Below are positions 25,884-34,185 of a DNA stretch of 64,000 nucleotides, one piece after another. A program made the position numbers and the translations under genes. This DNA comes from Parcubacteria group bacterium (GTDB lineage Bacteria > Patescibacteria > ABY1 > Buchananbacterales > UBA6539), in the NCBI GenBank assembly GCA_002687175.1, contig NYZP01000002.1, positions 3,668 to 67,667 of the forward strand. Reading direction: 5' to 3'. Under the pieces are notes generated by a model, which saw only the letters and a list, made by a program, of their open reading frames with translations, had not been told where the DNA came from and did not search any database. Each line of letters opens with the position of its first letter. The first letter of the stretch is position 1.

Positions 25884-26951
25884 TTAGGCGCAAAGTTCAC
25901 TCCAGATACGGTGATCCATCAGACGTTTGGCAATATCCACTTCGTAGAACTCCTCAATTGGCTGAAGGATTTCCGGGCTTTCGGTCCAGACAATGTTCAA
26001 AGCACCGCAAACCCTATCAACGGCTGACACGGACATCTTGCCAAGGGGCATTCGGAGAAACCCGGTGTCCATTCCCAGTCCGGCCATCATCGTTTGGATT
26101 GGACAGGGGTTAGGGAATTTGTCTTCCACCATGACTTTTTGACCGTGGAATTCTACTTCTCGCTGCACACTCACCCCCACTAAACCGAACAGTGGTTTAA
26201 GCTGGCCGGCCAATTTTTGACCTGTTTGACTGTCACCAGATTGAAAGGCCGCCACCATCTTAGCCACTGCTGCTGGGGCAATGTTACTGATAACCGAGAC
26301 AACACCGTTACCGTTGATGAGTGGGTCAGTCATCATTGATCCAGTGATTGAATCATCGCCACTCATAATGGAAAACTGTCGTCCGTCGATCATGTTTACG
26401 AAACGTCGGGTTTCTTGCATGTTTGATAAACTACCAGTGGCTTCTTTGACTCCAATAACATTTGGCCACTGCTCTGCCAAAATTGCCAGATCAACTGGCA
26501 TAAGCTGGCAGTTGGTTCGTCCCGGTATGGCATATACTACGTAGCCAACATCGGGGTAAGCGTCGGCCAATGTTCCGGCAATCGGACTGTGGTACTGGTC
26601 TCGCAGTTGTATTGAGGCTGGTTTGTTATAATAACAATCAACCAACAGTACCACATCGGCTCCGTCTCTGGCAGCCGCAGTTGCCATTTCCATGGCCTCC
26701 AAAGTTGAATTTGATCCAGCACCGGCCCAGGCTTGAATTTGCTTGGACGTAATCTCCGCGACAAGCCGGTTTAACTTGATGTGCATTCCTGGATCAACCG
26801 TTGGAGAACAAAACGTTGTCCCTAAAGACAGAACTCCAGTGACACCTTGCGCCATTTGAAACTCAACGTTTCTTTCCAGCTGCTTGCAGTCTTCTTTGCC
26901 CTCAAGATTCAGTGGACCAATCAAGGCAGTTACTGCTCCATTACAGATCAT
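25884..26951 (-). CDS. DHDPS/NAL family aldolase (DapA-like)
   Basis: 355 residues from ATG at 26951, fixed by AGGAGG eight bases upstream. The TIM-barrel lyase pattern is clear: GVLSLGTTFCSPT (DapA GTTGE region), GADVVLLVDCYYNKP, VVYAIPGRTNCQL (Tyr and Arg of the YxxPxRT motif) and VIGVKEATGSL with the Schiff-base lysine. DapA condenses pyruvate with aspartate semialdehyde. The altered GTTFCS motif and about 60 extra residues leave the substrate open: dihydrodipicolinate synthase or another pyruvate aldolase. No other lysine-pathway gene is nearby. Visibly GC-richer than the core genes. Confidence 0.8.
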   Translation of the reverse strand: MICNGAVTALIGPLNLEGKEDCKQLERNVEFQMAQGVTGVLSLGTTFCSPTVDPGMHIKLNRLVAEITSKQIQAWAGAGSNSTLEAMEMATAAARDGADVVLLVDCYYNKPASIQLRDQYHSPIAGTLADAYPDVGYVVYAIPGRTNCQLMPVDLAILAEQWPNVIGVKEATGSLSNMQETRRFVNMIDGRQFSIMSGDDSITGSMMTDPLINGNGVVSVISNIAPAAVAKMVAAFQSGDSQTGQKLAGQLKPLFGLVGVSVQREVEFHGQKVMVEDKFPNPCPIQTMMAGLGMDTGFLRMPLGKMSVSAVDRVCGALNIVWTESPEILQPIEEFYEVDIAKRLMDHRIWSELCA

Positions 26952-27005
26952 AACTATAACCTCCTGTTGAATTCTCAACGTTTTTTATTCCTGATGGAAT
27001 GATTT

Positions 27006-27034
27006 ACCTTAGTTCAAATATGACCTTTTGTCAA
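27006..27034 (-). promoter_or_regulatory. Promoter proximal to the DapA-like gene
   Basis: On the minus strand, TTGACA (27029-27034), 17 bases, TAAGGT (27006-27011). A CCAC/TCGCTC..GAGCGA/GTGG stem-loop lies just upstream (27037-27060). Confidence 0.6.
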
Positions 27035-27114
27035 CCACAGTCGCTCGAGAGCGACGTGGTCAATATCCTTGTAATTTAATGAGTAAACCCGCCACCTTCT
27101 ACAATGTGACGAGG

Positions 27115-27295
27115 TAAACAAAAAACTGCCTGTCCAAGCAGATTATTTTGTACCAACTTAGTAAAAAGGTAATCAACCTGGACTAGAAGTCCGGTTTCCT
27201 AACCTTTCCGTCGGAGACGAGATGCGCCTTCGGCGATTTGTTGTTAGCACAGTAATTCATATAATTAGATTATCATTACCCTAGTTTTTCGTCAA
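27115..27295 (-). ncRNA. Structured leader or small RNA upstream of the DapA-like gene
   Basis: A minus-strand promoter, TTGACG (27290-27295), 17 bases, TAATCT (27267-27272), precedes folded sequence. CGCC-GAA-GGCG comes first, then CGTC-TCC-GACG. A long stem nests AAAGGT/ACCTTT, AACC/GGTT and GGACT/AGTCC (27165-27207) and ends in a T-run. A second small hairpin with TTTTTT lies at 27120-27141. Two terminator-like structures before the gene's own promoter suggest an attenuated leader or a separate ~140-nt RNA. It does not match the riboswitch consensus patterns I know. Confidence 0.4.
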
Positions 27296-27321
27296 TATAA
27301 ATGTTAAAATATGAGTAAATT

Positions 27322-29691
27322 ATGTATTTGCACAAGATAGAAATCCAGGGATTTAAATCATTTGCCCAAAAAACTACTTTAGAATTTCCACGGCCTGGAG
27401 CAGGCTGTGCTTTAATTATAAACGGTGAAACAACCAACAAAGGCACTCAACTAAAAGACGGAACTTGTGGCATTGCCTGTGTCGTTGGCCCTAACGGTGC
27501 TGGTAAATCAAACATTGTTGATGCCATTCGCTGGGTTTTGGGTGAACAAAGTTTAAAAAGCCTCCGTGGTAAAAAAGCGGAGGATGTTATTTTTTCTGGT
27601 TCAGAGCAGAAGTCTCGTTTAGGTATGGCTCAGGTATCAATGTATATTAACAATGAAGATGGGGCGATGCCCGTTGATTATAAAGAAGTGACAATTTCTC
27701 GAAAGGTATTTCGTAATGGAGAAAGTGAATACCGAATTAACAAAAGTAAAGTCCGTTTGGCTGATGTGTTGTTGCTAGTAGCCAAATCAAACTTTGGCCA
27801 GAAAAGTTACAGTATTGTTTCTCAAGGGTCGATTGATCAAGTGATTATGGCTAACCCCCACGAACGTAAAGATTATTTCGATGAAGCTGTTGGAGTTAAA
27901 CAGTTTCAGTTGCAACGTGATCAGTCTCTCAATAAATTAGAAAGTGCTTGGAATAATTTACGTCAGGTTGATGCCTTATTGACGGAAATCAAACCTCGGC
28001 TTAATTCTTTAACTCGTCAGGTAAAACGTTTAGAAAAAAGAGAGAAGGTAGAGGCCGAGCTGAAAGATGTTCAACAAAAATATTATGGTTGGCAGTGGCA
28101 GAAATTGAGCCAAGAGATTAAAAAATTAAAGCCCGATCTAGACGAAGGTGAGAAGAACTTGTCCGACCGAACTAAGGAACTCAAAGACTTACAAAAGCAG
28201 CTACAGTCTTTAGAGAAAGAAGATTCTCGTAGTAAAGTATTTAATGATTTACAACAAAAATATCAAAAGGTTTTAGATCAAAGGAATAAGCTTAAAGAAG
28301 AGCAATTAATTTTACAAAACAAGATTGAGCTGGCTAAACAACGCTTAACCGAAAAAGCCGTTCCCATGGCATTACCGGAGATTGTCAGCAGCCTAAAAGA
28401 TATCGATAAGCTGGAACAAAAAATAATTAGTAGTTTAGATTCGAAAGATTTAGCTAAGCAATCTCAACTTAAAGAAGATGTTAAAGAGCTGGGTCGGTTA
28501 ATTAAAGATATTCTGGATAAGTTAGAAAACCCAAAAGTTAAACAACAGGTTAAAGCTGACCTTGATAAAGATTTGGTAAATGATCTTAAAGAAGTAGAAA
28601 AAGATTTTACAACGATTGAACATCAGTTGGATCAGGCCAGAAAGGCCGTTGATAATTTTAACCAGCAAGAAGAGCAGAAAAAGGGAAAGTTTTTTGATAT
28701 CCAGCACAAAATTAACAGTAAGCAAAATCAGTACAATAAATTAGCCGGTGAAGTTTCAGAAATGCGGGTGGAGATGGCTAAGCTGGAAACTCATCAACAA
28801 GATTTAAAGCGAGAGATTCGAGAAGAAATGAATAGTACCAGTTGGCTAGAGGGCAATAAAGCTGAAAGAGTGAATGAAGAAGAACAGCACTCAGAAATGA
28901 TTAGACTAAAACGTCAGCTAGAGCTTATTGGAGGGGTTGATCCGGAAACAATAAAAGAACACAAAGAAACCAAGGAACGACATGATTTTTTGGATGAACA
29001 GGCCGAAGATCTGCGCAAGTCCATTAACTCACTGGAGAAAATTATTAACGAACTTGATGATAAAATTCAGGTTCAGTTTGATCACGCTTTTAAAAGTATT
29101 AATAAAGAGTTCTCCAAGTTTTTCAAAATATTATTTGGCGGTGGTAAGGCTGAACTGATGTTGATTAAAGAAGAAAATAAACCAGAAGAGAAGTCTCAGC
29201 TAGTTAATGAGGGAGAAGAAGGGGTTGAAGGAGATCCTGAAACAAGTTCAGGATCAATTTTACAAACTTTAACTGAGGCTGAAGATAATTTAAGTCCTAA
29301 GAGACTTTTAAAGAAAAAAACCGGCAAGGTTATTGCTGGCATTGATATTATTGCCACGCCTCCGGGCAAGAAGGTATCGTCAATCAGCATGCTTTCAGGT
29401 GGTGAACGGTCATTGTCTTCGATTGCTTTGATCTGTGCAGTGATTGCTAATAACCCGTCACCATTTGTTATTTTAGACGAAGTTGATGCCGCTTTAGACG
29501 AAGCCAACTCGCAGAGGTTTGCTAAGATATTAAATGAACTGGCTCATAAAACTCAATTCATTGTTATTACCCACAACCGGGCCACTATGCACCAGGCCGA
29601 TATTTTGTATGGGGTAACTATTGGCGATGATGGTATTTCTAAATTAATTGGTTTAAAACTTGAACAGGCCAAGCAGATTGTGAGGCAATAA
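27322..29691 (+). CDS. smc: SMC-type chromosome segregation ATPase, short and apparently hinge-less
   Basis: ATPase that compacts and segregates DNA. Start MYLHKIEIQGFKSFAQKT, Walker A GPNGAGKSN near 56-63, SFGQKSYSIVSQG-type head motif (KSNFGQKSYSIVSQGSIDQ), signature MLSGGERSLSSIAL near 690 and Walker B FVILDEVDAALDEAN. At 789 residues it is about 400 short of standard SMC. The two coiled-coil arms meet around MALPEIVSSLKDIDKLE without a recognisable glycine-rich hinge. A 25-residue insertion (around GAGCALIINGETTNKG) precedes Walker A. No scpA or scpB is in the window. Confidence 0.88.
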   Translation: MYLHKIEIQGFKSFAQKTTLEFPRPGAGCALIINGETTNKGTQLKDGTCGIACVVGPNGAGKSNIVDAIRWVLGEQSLKSLRGKKAEDVIFSGSEQKSRLGMAQVSMYINNEDGAMPVDYKEVTISRKVFRNGESEYRINKSKVRLADVLLLVAKSNFGQKSYSIVSQGSIDQVIMANPHERKDYFDEAVGVKQFQLQRDQSLNKLESAWNNLRQVDALLTEIKPRLNSLTRQVKRLEKREKVEAELKDVQQKYYGWQWQKLSQEIKKLKPDLDEGEKNLSDRTKELKDLQKQLQSLEKEDSRSKVFNDLQQKYQKVLDQRNKLKEEQLILQNKIELAKQRLTEKAVPMALPEIVSSLKDIDKLEQKIISSLDSKDLAKQSQLKEDVKELGRLIKDILDKLENPKVKQQVKADLDKDLVNDLKEVEKDFTTIEHQLDQARKAVDNFNQQEEQKKGKFFDIQHKINSKQNQYNKLAGEVSEMRVEMAKLETHQQDLKREIREEMNSTSWLEGNKAERVNEEEQHSEMIRLKRQLELIGGVDPETIKEHKETKERHDFLDEQAEDLRKSINSLEKIINELDDKIQVQFDHAFKSINKEFSKFFKILFGGGKAELMLIKEENKPEEKSQLVNEGEEGVEGDPETSSGSILQTLTEAEDNLSPKRLLKKKTGKVIAGIDIIATPPGKKVSSISMLSGGERSLSSIALICAVIANNPSPFVILDEVDAALDEANSQRFAKILNELAHKTQFIVITHNRATMHQADILYGVTIGDDGISKLIGLKLEQAKQIVRQ

Positions 29692-29733
29692 AGAATTTAA
29701 TTTTATTTAATAACTAATTTCATAATTAAATAT

Positions 29734-30165
29734 ATGACTAAACAATCAAAAAGTATTCTAATTTTTCTTGCAGTTGTTTTAATAATTGTAGCAGCAGTTT
29801 ATAGTTTTTATTTAGCGCCAAACCGGCAACAAGCGAATAATCAAGTTGAAACGGAAGTAATTCTAGACCCCGTCAGAATTAGTCAGGAAGTTGCTGAGGG
29901 AAGTGCGGTATTGCTAGATGTTCGTACAGCATTGGAGCTTCAGGAAGATGGTTTTGCAGTAAGCTCAACTCATTTTGATTTAGTTCGGTTGCAAAATGGT
30001 GAGTTACCAAATATTAGTAAAGAGATAAAAATTTATACTTATTGTAAAGCCGGAGGTAGAGCTGGAAAAGCTGAAATTATTTTGGAAGAAAATGGATTTA
30101 TCGATGTTGTTAACATCGGAGGCCTCGTTGATTGGATTGATAGTGGAGGACAAATTATAAAATAA
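29734..30165 (+). CDS. Membrane-anchored rhodanese-like protein
   Basis: 143 residues: one N-terminal membrane segment (ILIFLAVVLIIVAAVYSFYL) and an extracytoplasmic rhodanese domain with LLDVRTALELQEDGF and the active-site loop YCKAGGRAGKA. The catalytic cysteine is present, so sulfur transfer or redox activity is possible. The rhodanese fold is complete but short. Confidence 0.88.
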   Translation: MTKQSKSILIFLAVVLIIVAAVYSFYLAPNRQQANNQVETEVILDPVRISQEVAEGSAVLLDVRTALELQEDGFAVSSTHFDLVRLQNGELPNISKEIKIYTYCKAGGRAGKAEIILEENGFIDVVNIGGLVDWIDSGGQIIK

Positions 30166-30219
30166 TTTATTTTACAACCTAAACTCCCCTCCCGAGAGTT
30201 TTTAGGTTATAATAAGTTA

Positions 30220-30723
30220 ATGAAAAAAGTATTGGTTATTGGTTCAAATGGATCAGGAAAATCTACCTTTGCTAACAAGCTTAGCCGGAAGATAAGACTT
30301 CCTTTAATTCATCTTGATCAGCACTACTGGAAACCGGGTTGGCAGAGAACATCTAAGGAGGAGTGGCGCACAAAAGTCACCAGATTACTTCAAAAAGATT
30401 CCTGGATCATGGATGGCAACTACCAAAGCTCGCTTGATATTAGGATACCTGCCAGTGATACAATCATTTGGCTTGATTTGAATCGCTTTGTCTGTTTATG
30501 GCGAGTCCTGAAAAGAAAATTGTTGCAAGATAGAGTTGATAAGCTAAATGGTTGCCAGGAAAGAGTTGACATTCATTTTATAAAGTGGATTTTATGGAAT
30601 TACCCCAGACACGATAAACCAGAAATTAGAAGATTAATAGCAAAACATAAACATAAACAAATCTTTGTCCTAAAGTCACAGCAGAACACTAAGAATCTGC
30701 TTGACTCCCTTAGTAATAATTAA
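30220..30723 (+). CDS. P-loop adenylate-kinase-like ATPase (FlaR-type)
   Basis: 167 residues with Walker A GSNGSGKSTFANKL, LPLIHLDQHYWKPGWQRTSKEEWR and DGNYQSSLDIRIPASDTIIWLD. This matches the group often annotated as DNA topology modulation protein FlaR or adenylate-kinase-like kinase. True substrate unknown. Two bases separate it from the ABC exporter, so the two are likely cotranscribed. Confidence 0.8.
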   Translation: MKKVLVIGSNGSGKSTFANKLSRKIRLPLIHLDQHYWKPGWQRTSKEEWRTKVTRLLQKDSWIMDGNYQSSLDIRIPASDTIIWLDLNRFVCLWRVLKRKLLQDRVDKLNGCQERVDIHFIKWILWNYPRHDKPEIRRLIAKHKHKQIFVLKSQQNTKNLLDSLSNN

Positions 30724-30725
30724 CT

Positions 30726-32510
30726 ATGTCATTTAAAGATAGTCCAGTAATATTTTTAACCCGCAAGACTTGGCAATACTCCAAGGGCAACCGACGTAAC
30801 GTCGTGCTGTACATGGGGCTTTTTTTGATTGCCAACAGCATAAACTTTTTTGAACCTTTACTAGTTGGCCGATTACTTAATATTATTCAAGAACAAGGTG
30901 TCAACAGCGAGAGTTTGCCAAGCTTAATAGGTACTATTTCATTATTTCTGGCTATTACGGTGGGCTTTTGGATGTTTCATGGTCCGGCTAGAGTGATTGA
31001 ACTTAAAAATGCTTTCCTCGTTCGTGCCAACTTCAAGAAATATTTGTTAGACGGGACCATGGATCTACCTACTGAATGGCACACTGATCACCATTCCGGA
31101 GATACTATTGATAAGGTAGAAAAAGCCACCACCGCTCTCTATGAATATGCCGGGGATACGTTTGAAGTGATAGACACCATCATTAGGCTACTGGGTTCTT
31201 ACATTGTTTTAAGCTATTTTAATCTTCATTCCAGCTACATTGTTGCCTTCATGGTAGTGTTTACGGTTATTTTAATTTTTAAGTTTGATAAGACTCTGGT
31301 TAAACAGTACAGTGAACTTTATAAAGCGGAAAATAGAATTGCTGCCAAGATTTTTGATGTTATCAGCAACATCTCAACTGTTATTATTCTACGAATTGAA
31401 AGTTTAGTTTCCAAATCAATTTATCAAAAAGTAATGCAGCCGTTTAGACTTTATTCTAAAAACACCATCCTTAGCGAATCAAAATGGTTATTGGTGTCGG
31501 TCAGTAGTTCAGTAATGATATTTTTGGTGTTGTCATCTTATTTATATTTTAATGTCACTGCCGGTACGACAATTATGATTGGCACAGTCTACATATTATA
31601 TGGCTATGTCCAGAGGGTGAACGGTATTTTCTTTAGAGTGGCTTATTTATATAATCGGATTGTTAGACAAAGGACAGCTGTTTATAATGTAGAGGAAATT
31701 AGTAGTAGATTTGAAAATAGAGCCGAACGTACGGCTGGAAATTTAAACAAACAATGGTCAGAACTGCAAATCAAAGATTTGAATTTTTCTTACCACACCA
31801 AGGAAGGTGAAGATCTTCACTTAGATAATGTTAAGTTAGGCATAAAGCGTAATAGTCACACCGCTTTGGTTGGTGAAAGTGGTAGCGGTAAAACAACCTT
31901 ACTGAAAATTATTCGAGAATTATATAAAGCCAAGAATGTTAAAGTTTATCTAGATGGTCAAAAGCTTAAAGATGGTTTTAGTTCAATTAGTTCAGACATA
32001 ACATTGATTCCTCAAGATCCGGAAATTTTTACTACCACTATTTTAGAAAATATCACGGTCGGTGTTGAACACAAGTTGTCCTACGTCAAAAAATTTACTG
32101 ACATGGCTCGCTTTACCGAGGTGGCTGAAAGTTTGCCTAAAAAATTTAATTCTTCCATTGTTGAAAGAGGGGTTAATTTAAGTGGTGGTGAGAAACAGCG
32201 CCTGGCATTGGCTCGTGGACTAATGGCTGGTGATGATAAACAAATTATATTGCTCGATGAACCTACCAGTAGTGTTGATTTTGCTAATGAGTGGGAGATT
32301 TTTCAAAATATTTTTGCCGGGTTTAAAGACAAGACCATTATTGCCTCGGTTCATCGTCTTCACCTGCTCCCCCTGTTTGATCAGATCTATTATTTTAAAT
32401 CCGGTAAAATAATTGCTGCTGGTAGCTTTGATGAACTTATCAAAAATTCCAAGCCGTTCATTACAGCTTGGAATAAGTATGATAAGAACAAGAATAGCTC
32501 CAGTAATTAA
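30726..32510 (+). CDS. ABC transporter, fused permease and ATPase
   Basis: 594-residue half-transporter of the exporter type. The N-terminal six-helix membrane domain (for example LYMGLFLIANSINFFEPLLVGRLL) is followed by an ATPase domain with GESGSGKTTLLK, Q-loop LIPQDPEIF, LSGGEKQRLALARGL, IILLDEPTSSVD and SVHRLHLLPLFD. It would act as a homodimer. The substrate cannot be told. Confidence 0.92.
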   Translation: MSFKDSPVIFLTRKTWQYSKGNRRNVVLYMGLFLIANSINFFEPLLVGRLLNIIQEQGVNSESLPSLIGTISLFLAITVGFWMFHGPARVIELKNAFLVRANFKKYLLDGTMDLPTEWHTDHHSGDTIDKVEKATTALYEYAGDTFEVIDTIIRLLGSYIVLSYFNLHSSYIVAFMVVFTVILIFKFDKTLVKQYSELYKAENRIAAKIFDVISNISTVIILRIESLVSKSIYQKVMQPFRLYSKNTILSESKWLLVSVSSSVMIFLVLSSYLYFNVTAGTTIMIGTVYILYGYVQRVNGIFFRVAYLYNRIVRQRTAVYNVEEISSRFENRAERTAGNLNKQWSELQIKDLNFSYHTKEGEDLHLDNVKLGIKRNSHTALVGESGSGKTTLLKIIRELYKAKNVKVYLDGQKLKDGFSSISSDITLIPQDPEIFTTTILENITVGVEHKLSYVKKFTDMARFTEVAESLPKKFNSSIVERGVNLSGGEKQRLALARGLMAGDDKQIILLDEPTSSVDFANEWEIFQNIFAGFKDKTIIASVHRLHLLPLFDQIYYFKSGKIIAAGSFDELIKNSKPFITAWNKYDKNKNSSSN

Positions 32511-32517
32511 CCAAAGA

Positions 32518-32549
32518 AAAAAGCTCGATACCTTATGGTGTTCGAGCTT
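32518..32549 (-). terminator. Terminator between the ABC exporter and the winged-helix orphan
   Basis: AAGCTCGA and TCGAGCTT arms (32521-32528, 32541-32548) with an A-run on the left, giving a T-run on the minus strand. Confidence 0.7.
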
Positions 32550-32555
32550 GTGTGA

Positions 32556-33575
32556 TCAGGCTTGAATGTATAGGCCTGTTTTTTGGTCTTCTTCAACGCC
32601 GGGAGCTTCGATGATTTCACTTTCTTCAAGAAGCCAGTCAACTGCATCTTGAGTTTTATCGTCACAGTCATTTTGACTGACGTCGGACGACAAGGTCCAT
32701 CTTTTGGTGCCTACTAAGTAGATCCGCTCAGAAATTTCGGTTACTCCGATGCCGTCAGGCATATTCTCTACTATAATGTCCAGGACAACCGCTTGCCACT
32801 CTTCTTCGGTTTCGATAATAAGTGATTTTCCGCTATAACCGCTGGCACCAGAGCTATCACTTGAAGCACCATTATCGTTGGTGCTTGTACCATAATCTTC
32901 AACAGCAAAAGGATCAACTTCGTCTTCACCGTTGTCATTCCCGTCATCAAGAGCAAGGCGTTGCCAAACGGCAGGACCCCGGCCATAACTGTCAACCAAC
33001 CCTTTTCCTTTAAGCACTTGTAAGAGGCTAGAAACTCGGGAACCAATGGTGAATTGTTTACCATTTTTTGGATGGAATGAATCATCGCCAGCCAACTGCT
33101 CTACAATTTGAGCATTGGTAATTCCACTCCCATCACTTGGCATCAAGTAGTAAACCCTGGCTTCTTTGGAGTTTGGGTTCAGCCCAATGCCGTTCAAATC
33201 AGACTGACCGTTTTTCTCGAGCTGCAGATACTTCTCCCAGGCCTTGGCTTCAGCCCACAAGGCTTGATTTTTACCCCGGCCATTACTTTGAACATCTCCA
33301 GCCCTTTTTAATCGTTGGAGGATGTAGTGAACACCGGATTTTAGATCTTCACGATCACCACCTTGAGAATTAAAGGCTTCATCGTCAACTGCCCAGTCGA
33401 GAATTTGAGAGGTTGTAGTTTCCTTACCTAGATTGAAAAGAAATAAGTAAAGCAGAGCAGTTCGGTAGAGTTGTTTCCCTGGTTTGAATTTGACGTAGTA
33501 GGTCAATTTCTTTTCAGAGGCCCCTTCCTGTTCAGGGGCTAATGCTTTGTCAGTAGCTCCCTTTTCAGGTTGCAT
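32556..33575 (-). CDS. Orphan protein with repeated winged-helix-like domains
   Basis: 339 residues. Two internal repeats align: FNLGKETTTSQILDWAVDDEAFNSQGG...LKSGVHYILQRLKRAGDVQSNGRG and DGSGITNAQIVEQLAGDDSFHPKNGK...RVSSLLQVLKGKGLVDSYGRG. A weaker third copy (DGIGVTEISERIYLVGTKRW...AVDWLLEES) follows a Ser/Gly/Asn-rich linker near 225-245. Each looks like a helix-turn-helix plus wing, suggesting DNA binding by a tandem protein. AGGGAG eight bases upstream supports the ATG. No known family recognised. Visibly GC-richer than its neighbours. Confidence 0.7.
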   Translation of the reverse strand: MQPEKGATDKALAPEQEGASEKKLTYYVKFKPGKQLYRTALLYLFLFNLGKETTTSQILDWAVDDEAFNSQGGDREDLKSGVHYILQRLKRAGDVQSNGRGKNQALWAEAKAWEKYLQLEKNGQSDLNGIGLNPNSKEARVYYLMPSDGSGITNAQIVEQLAGDDSFHPKNGKQFTIGSRVSSLLQVLKGKGLVDSYGRGPAVWQRLALDDGNDNGEDEVDPFAVEDYGTSTNDNGASSDSSGASGYSGKSLIIETEEEWQAVVLDIIVENMPDGIGVTEISERIYLVGTKRWTLSSDVSQNDCDDKTQDAVDWLLEESEIIEAPGVEEDQKTGLYIQA

Positions 33576-33646
33576 AGTATGTTTCTCCCTGGTTGGTTGA
33601 GGGTAAATTGTTGAAGAGCTTATTTATTAAAGAATGAACTGGTTTT

Positions 33647-33675
33647 AATCTAGAACAATTATTTGGTTAAGTCAA
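33647..33675 (-). promoter_or_regulatory. Promoter of the winged-helix orphan
   Basis: On the minus strand, TTGACT (33670-33675), 17 bases, TAGATT (33647-33652). Confidence 0.6.
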
Positions 33676-33743
33676 TCAACATAATTACTTACTGTATTTA
33701 AAAAACCCTGACCAATGTCAGGGTAGATGTTGTAAAACTTATT

Positions 33744-34148
33744 TTAGCCTGCTGATTTATTCAATTCAGTCATTATGCAGGGACCACCGTAAACGCAGTT
33801 TATTTTTTTTTCGGCACAAAAATCAATCGCTTCTTGATTCTCGCTCCCCTCCTGTAACCAAACATTTTCAATGGTGCTGTCTTGGGCAACTTCTTTCAAG
33901 ACTTTTAATGTTTGGTCTGGTGGCACGACAAAGACTACGACATTAACTATTACTGGTACATCTAAAACACTGGCATAACAATCTTCACCCAGAATTTCTG
34001 GCGTTTTTAGATTAATTGGAAAAACCATTCTTTTGCTTTCCAGAATGGCTTTAAACACCTTATGACCGTATTTCTCATCATTATTAGTAGCACCGACCAC
34101 AGCAAAGGTGTTTCCTTTATTAATCATTTCTTTGATTAATTCTTCCAT
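33744..34148 (-). CDS. CoA-binding domain protein
   Basis: 134 residues with the CoA_binding_2 Rossmann fold: FAVVGATNNDEKYGHKVFKAIL, PINLKTPEILGEDCYASVLDVP, VVFVVPPDQTLKVLKEVA and VWLQEGSENQEAIDFC...GPCIM. Single-domain relatives (YccU/YneT type) bind CoA, with no known enzymatic role. Confidence 0.92.
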   Translation of the reverse strand: MEELIKEMINKGNTFAVVGATNNDEKYGHKVFKAILESKRMVFPINLKTPEILGEDCYASVLDVPVIVNVVVFVVPPDQTLKVLKEVAQDSTIENVWLQEGSENQEAIDFCAEKKINCVYGGPCIMTELNKSAG

Positions 34149-34185
34149 ATAAATAATTTATAGTTTTTTTTATCTTTTGTCTACA

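Noticed and set aside
27115..27295. Lysine or glycine riboswitch upstream of the DapA-like gene
   Set aside because: Only a short GCCGAAGG stretch resembles the glycine aptamer; the other core motifs are missing.
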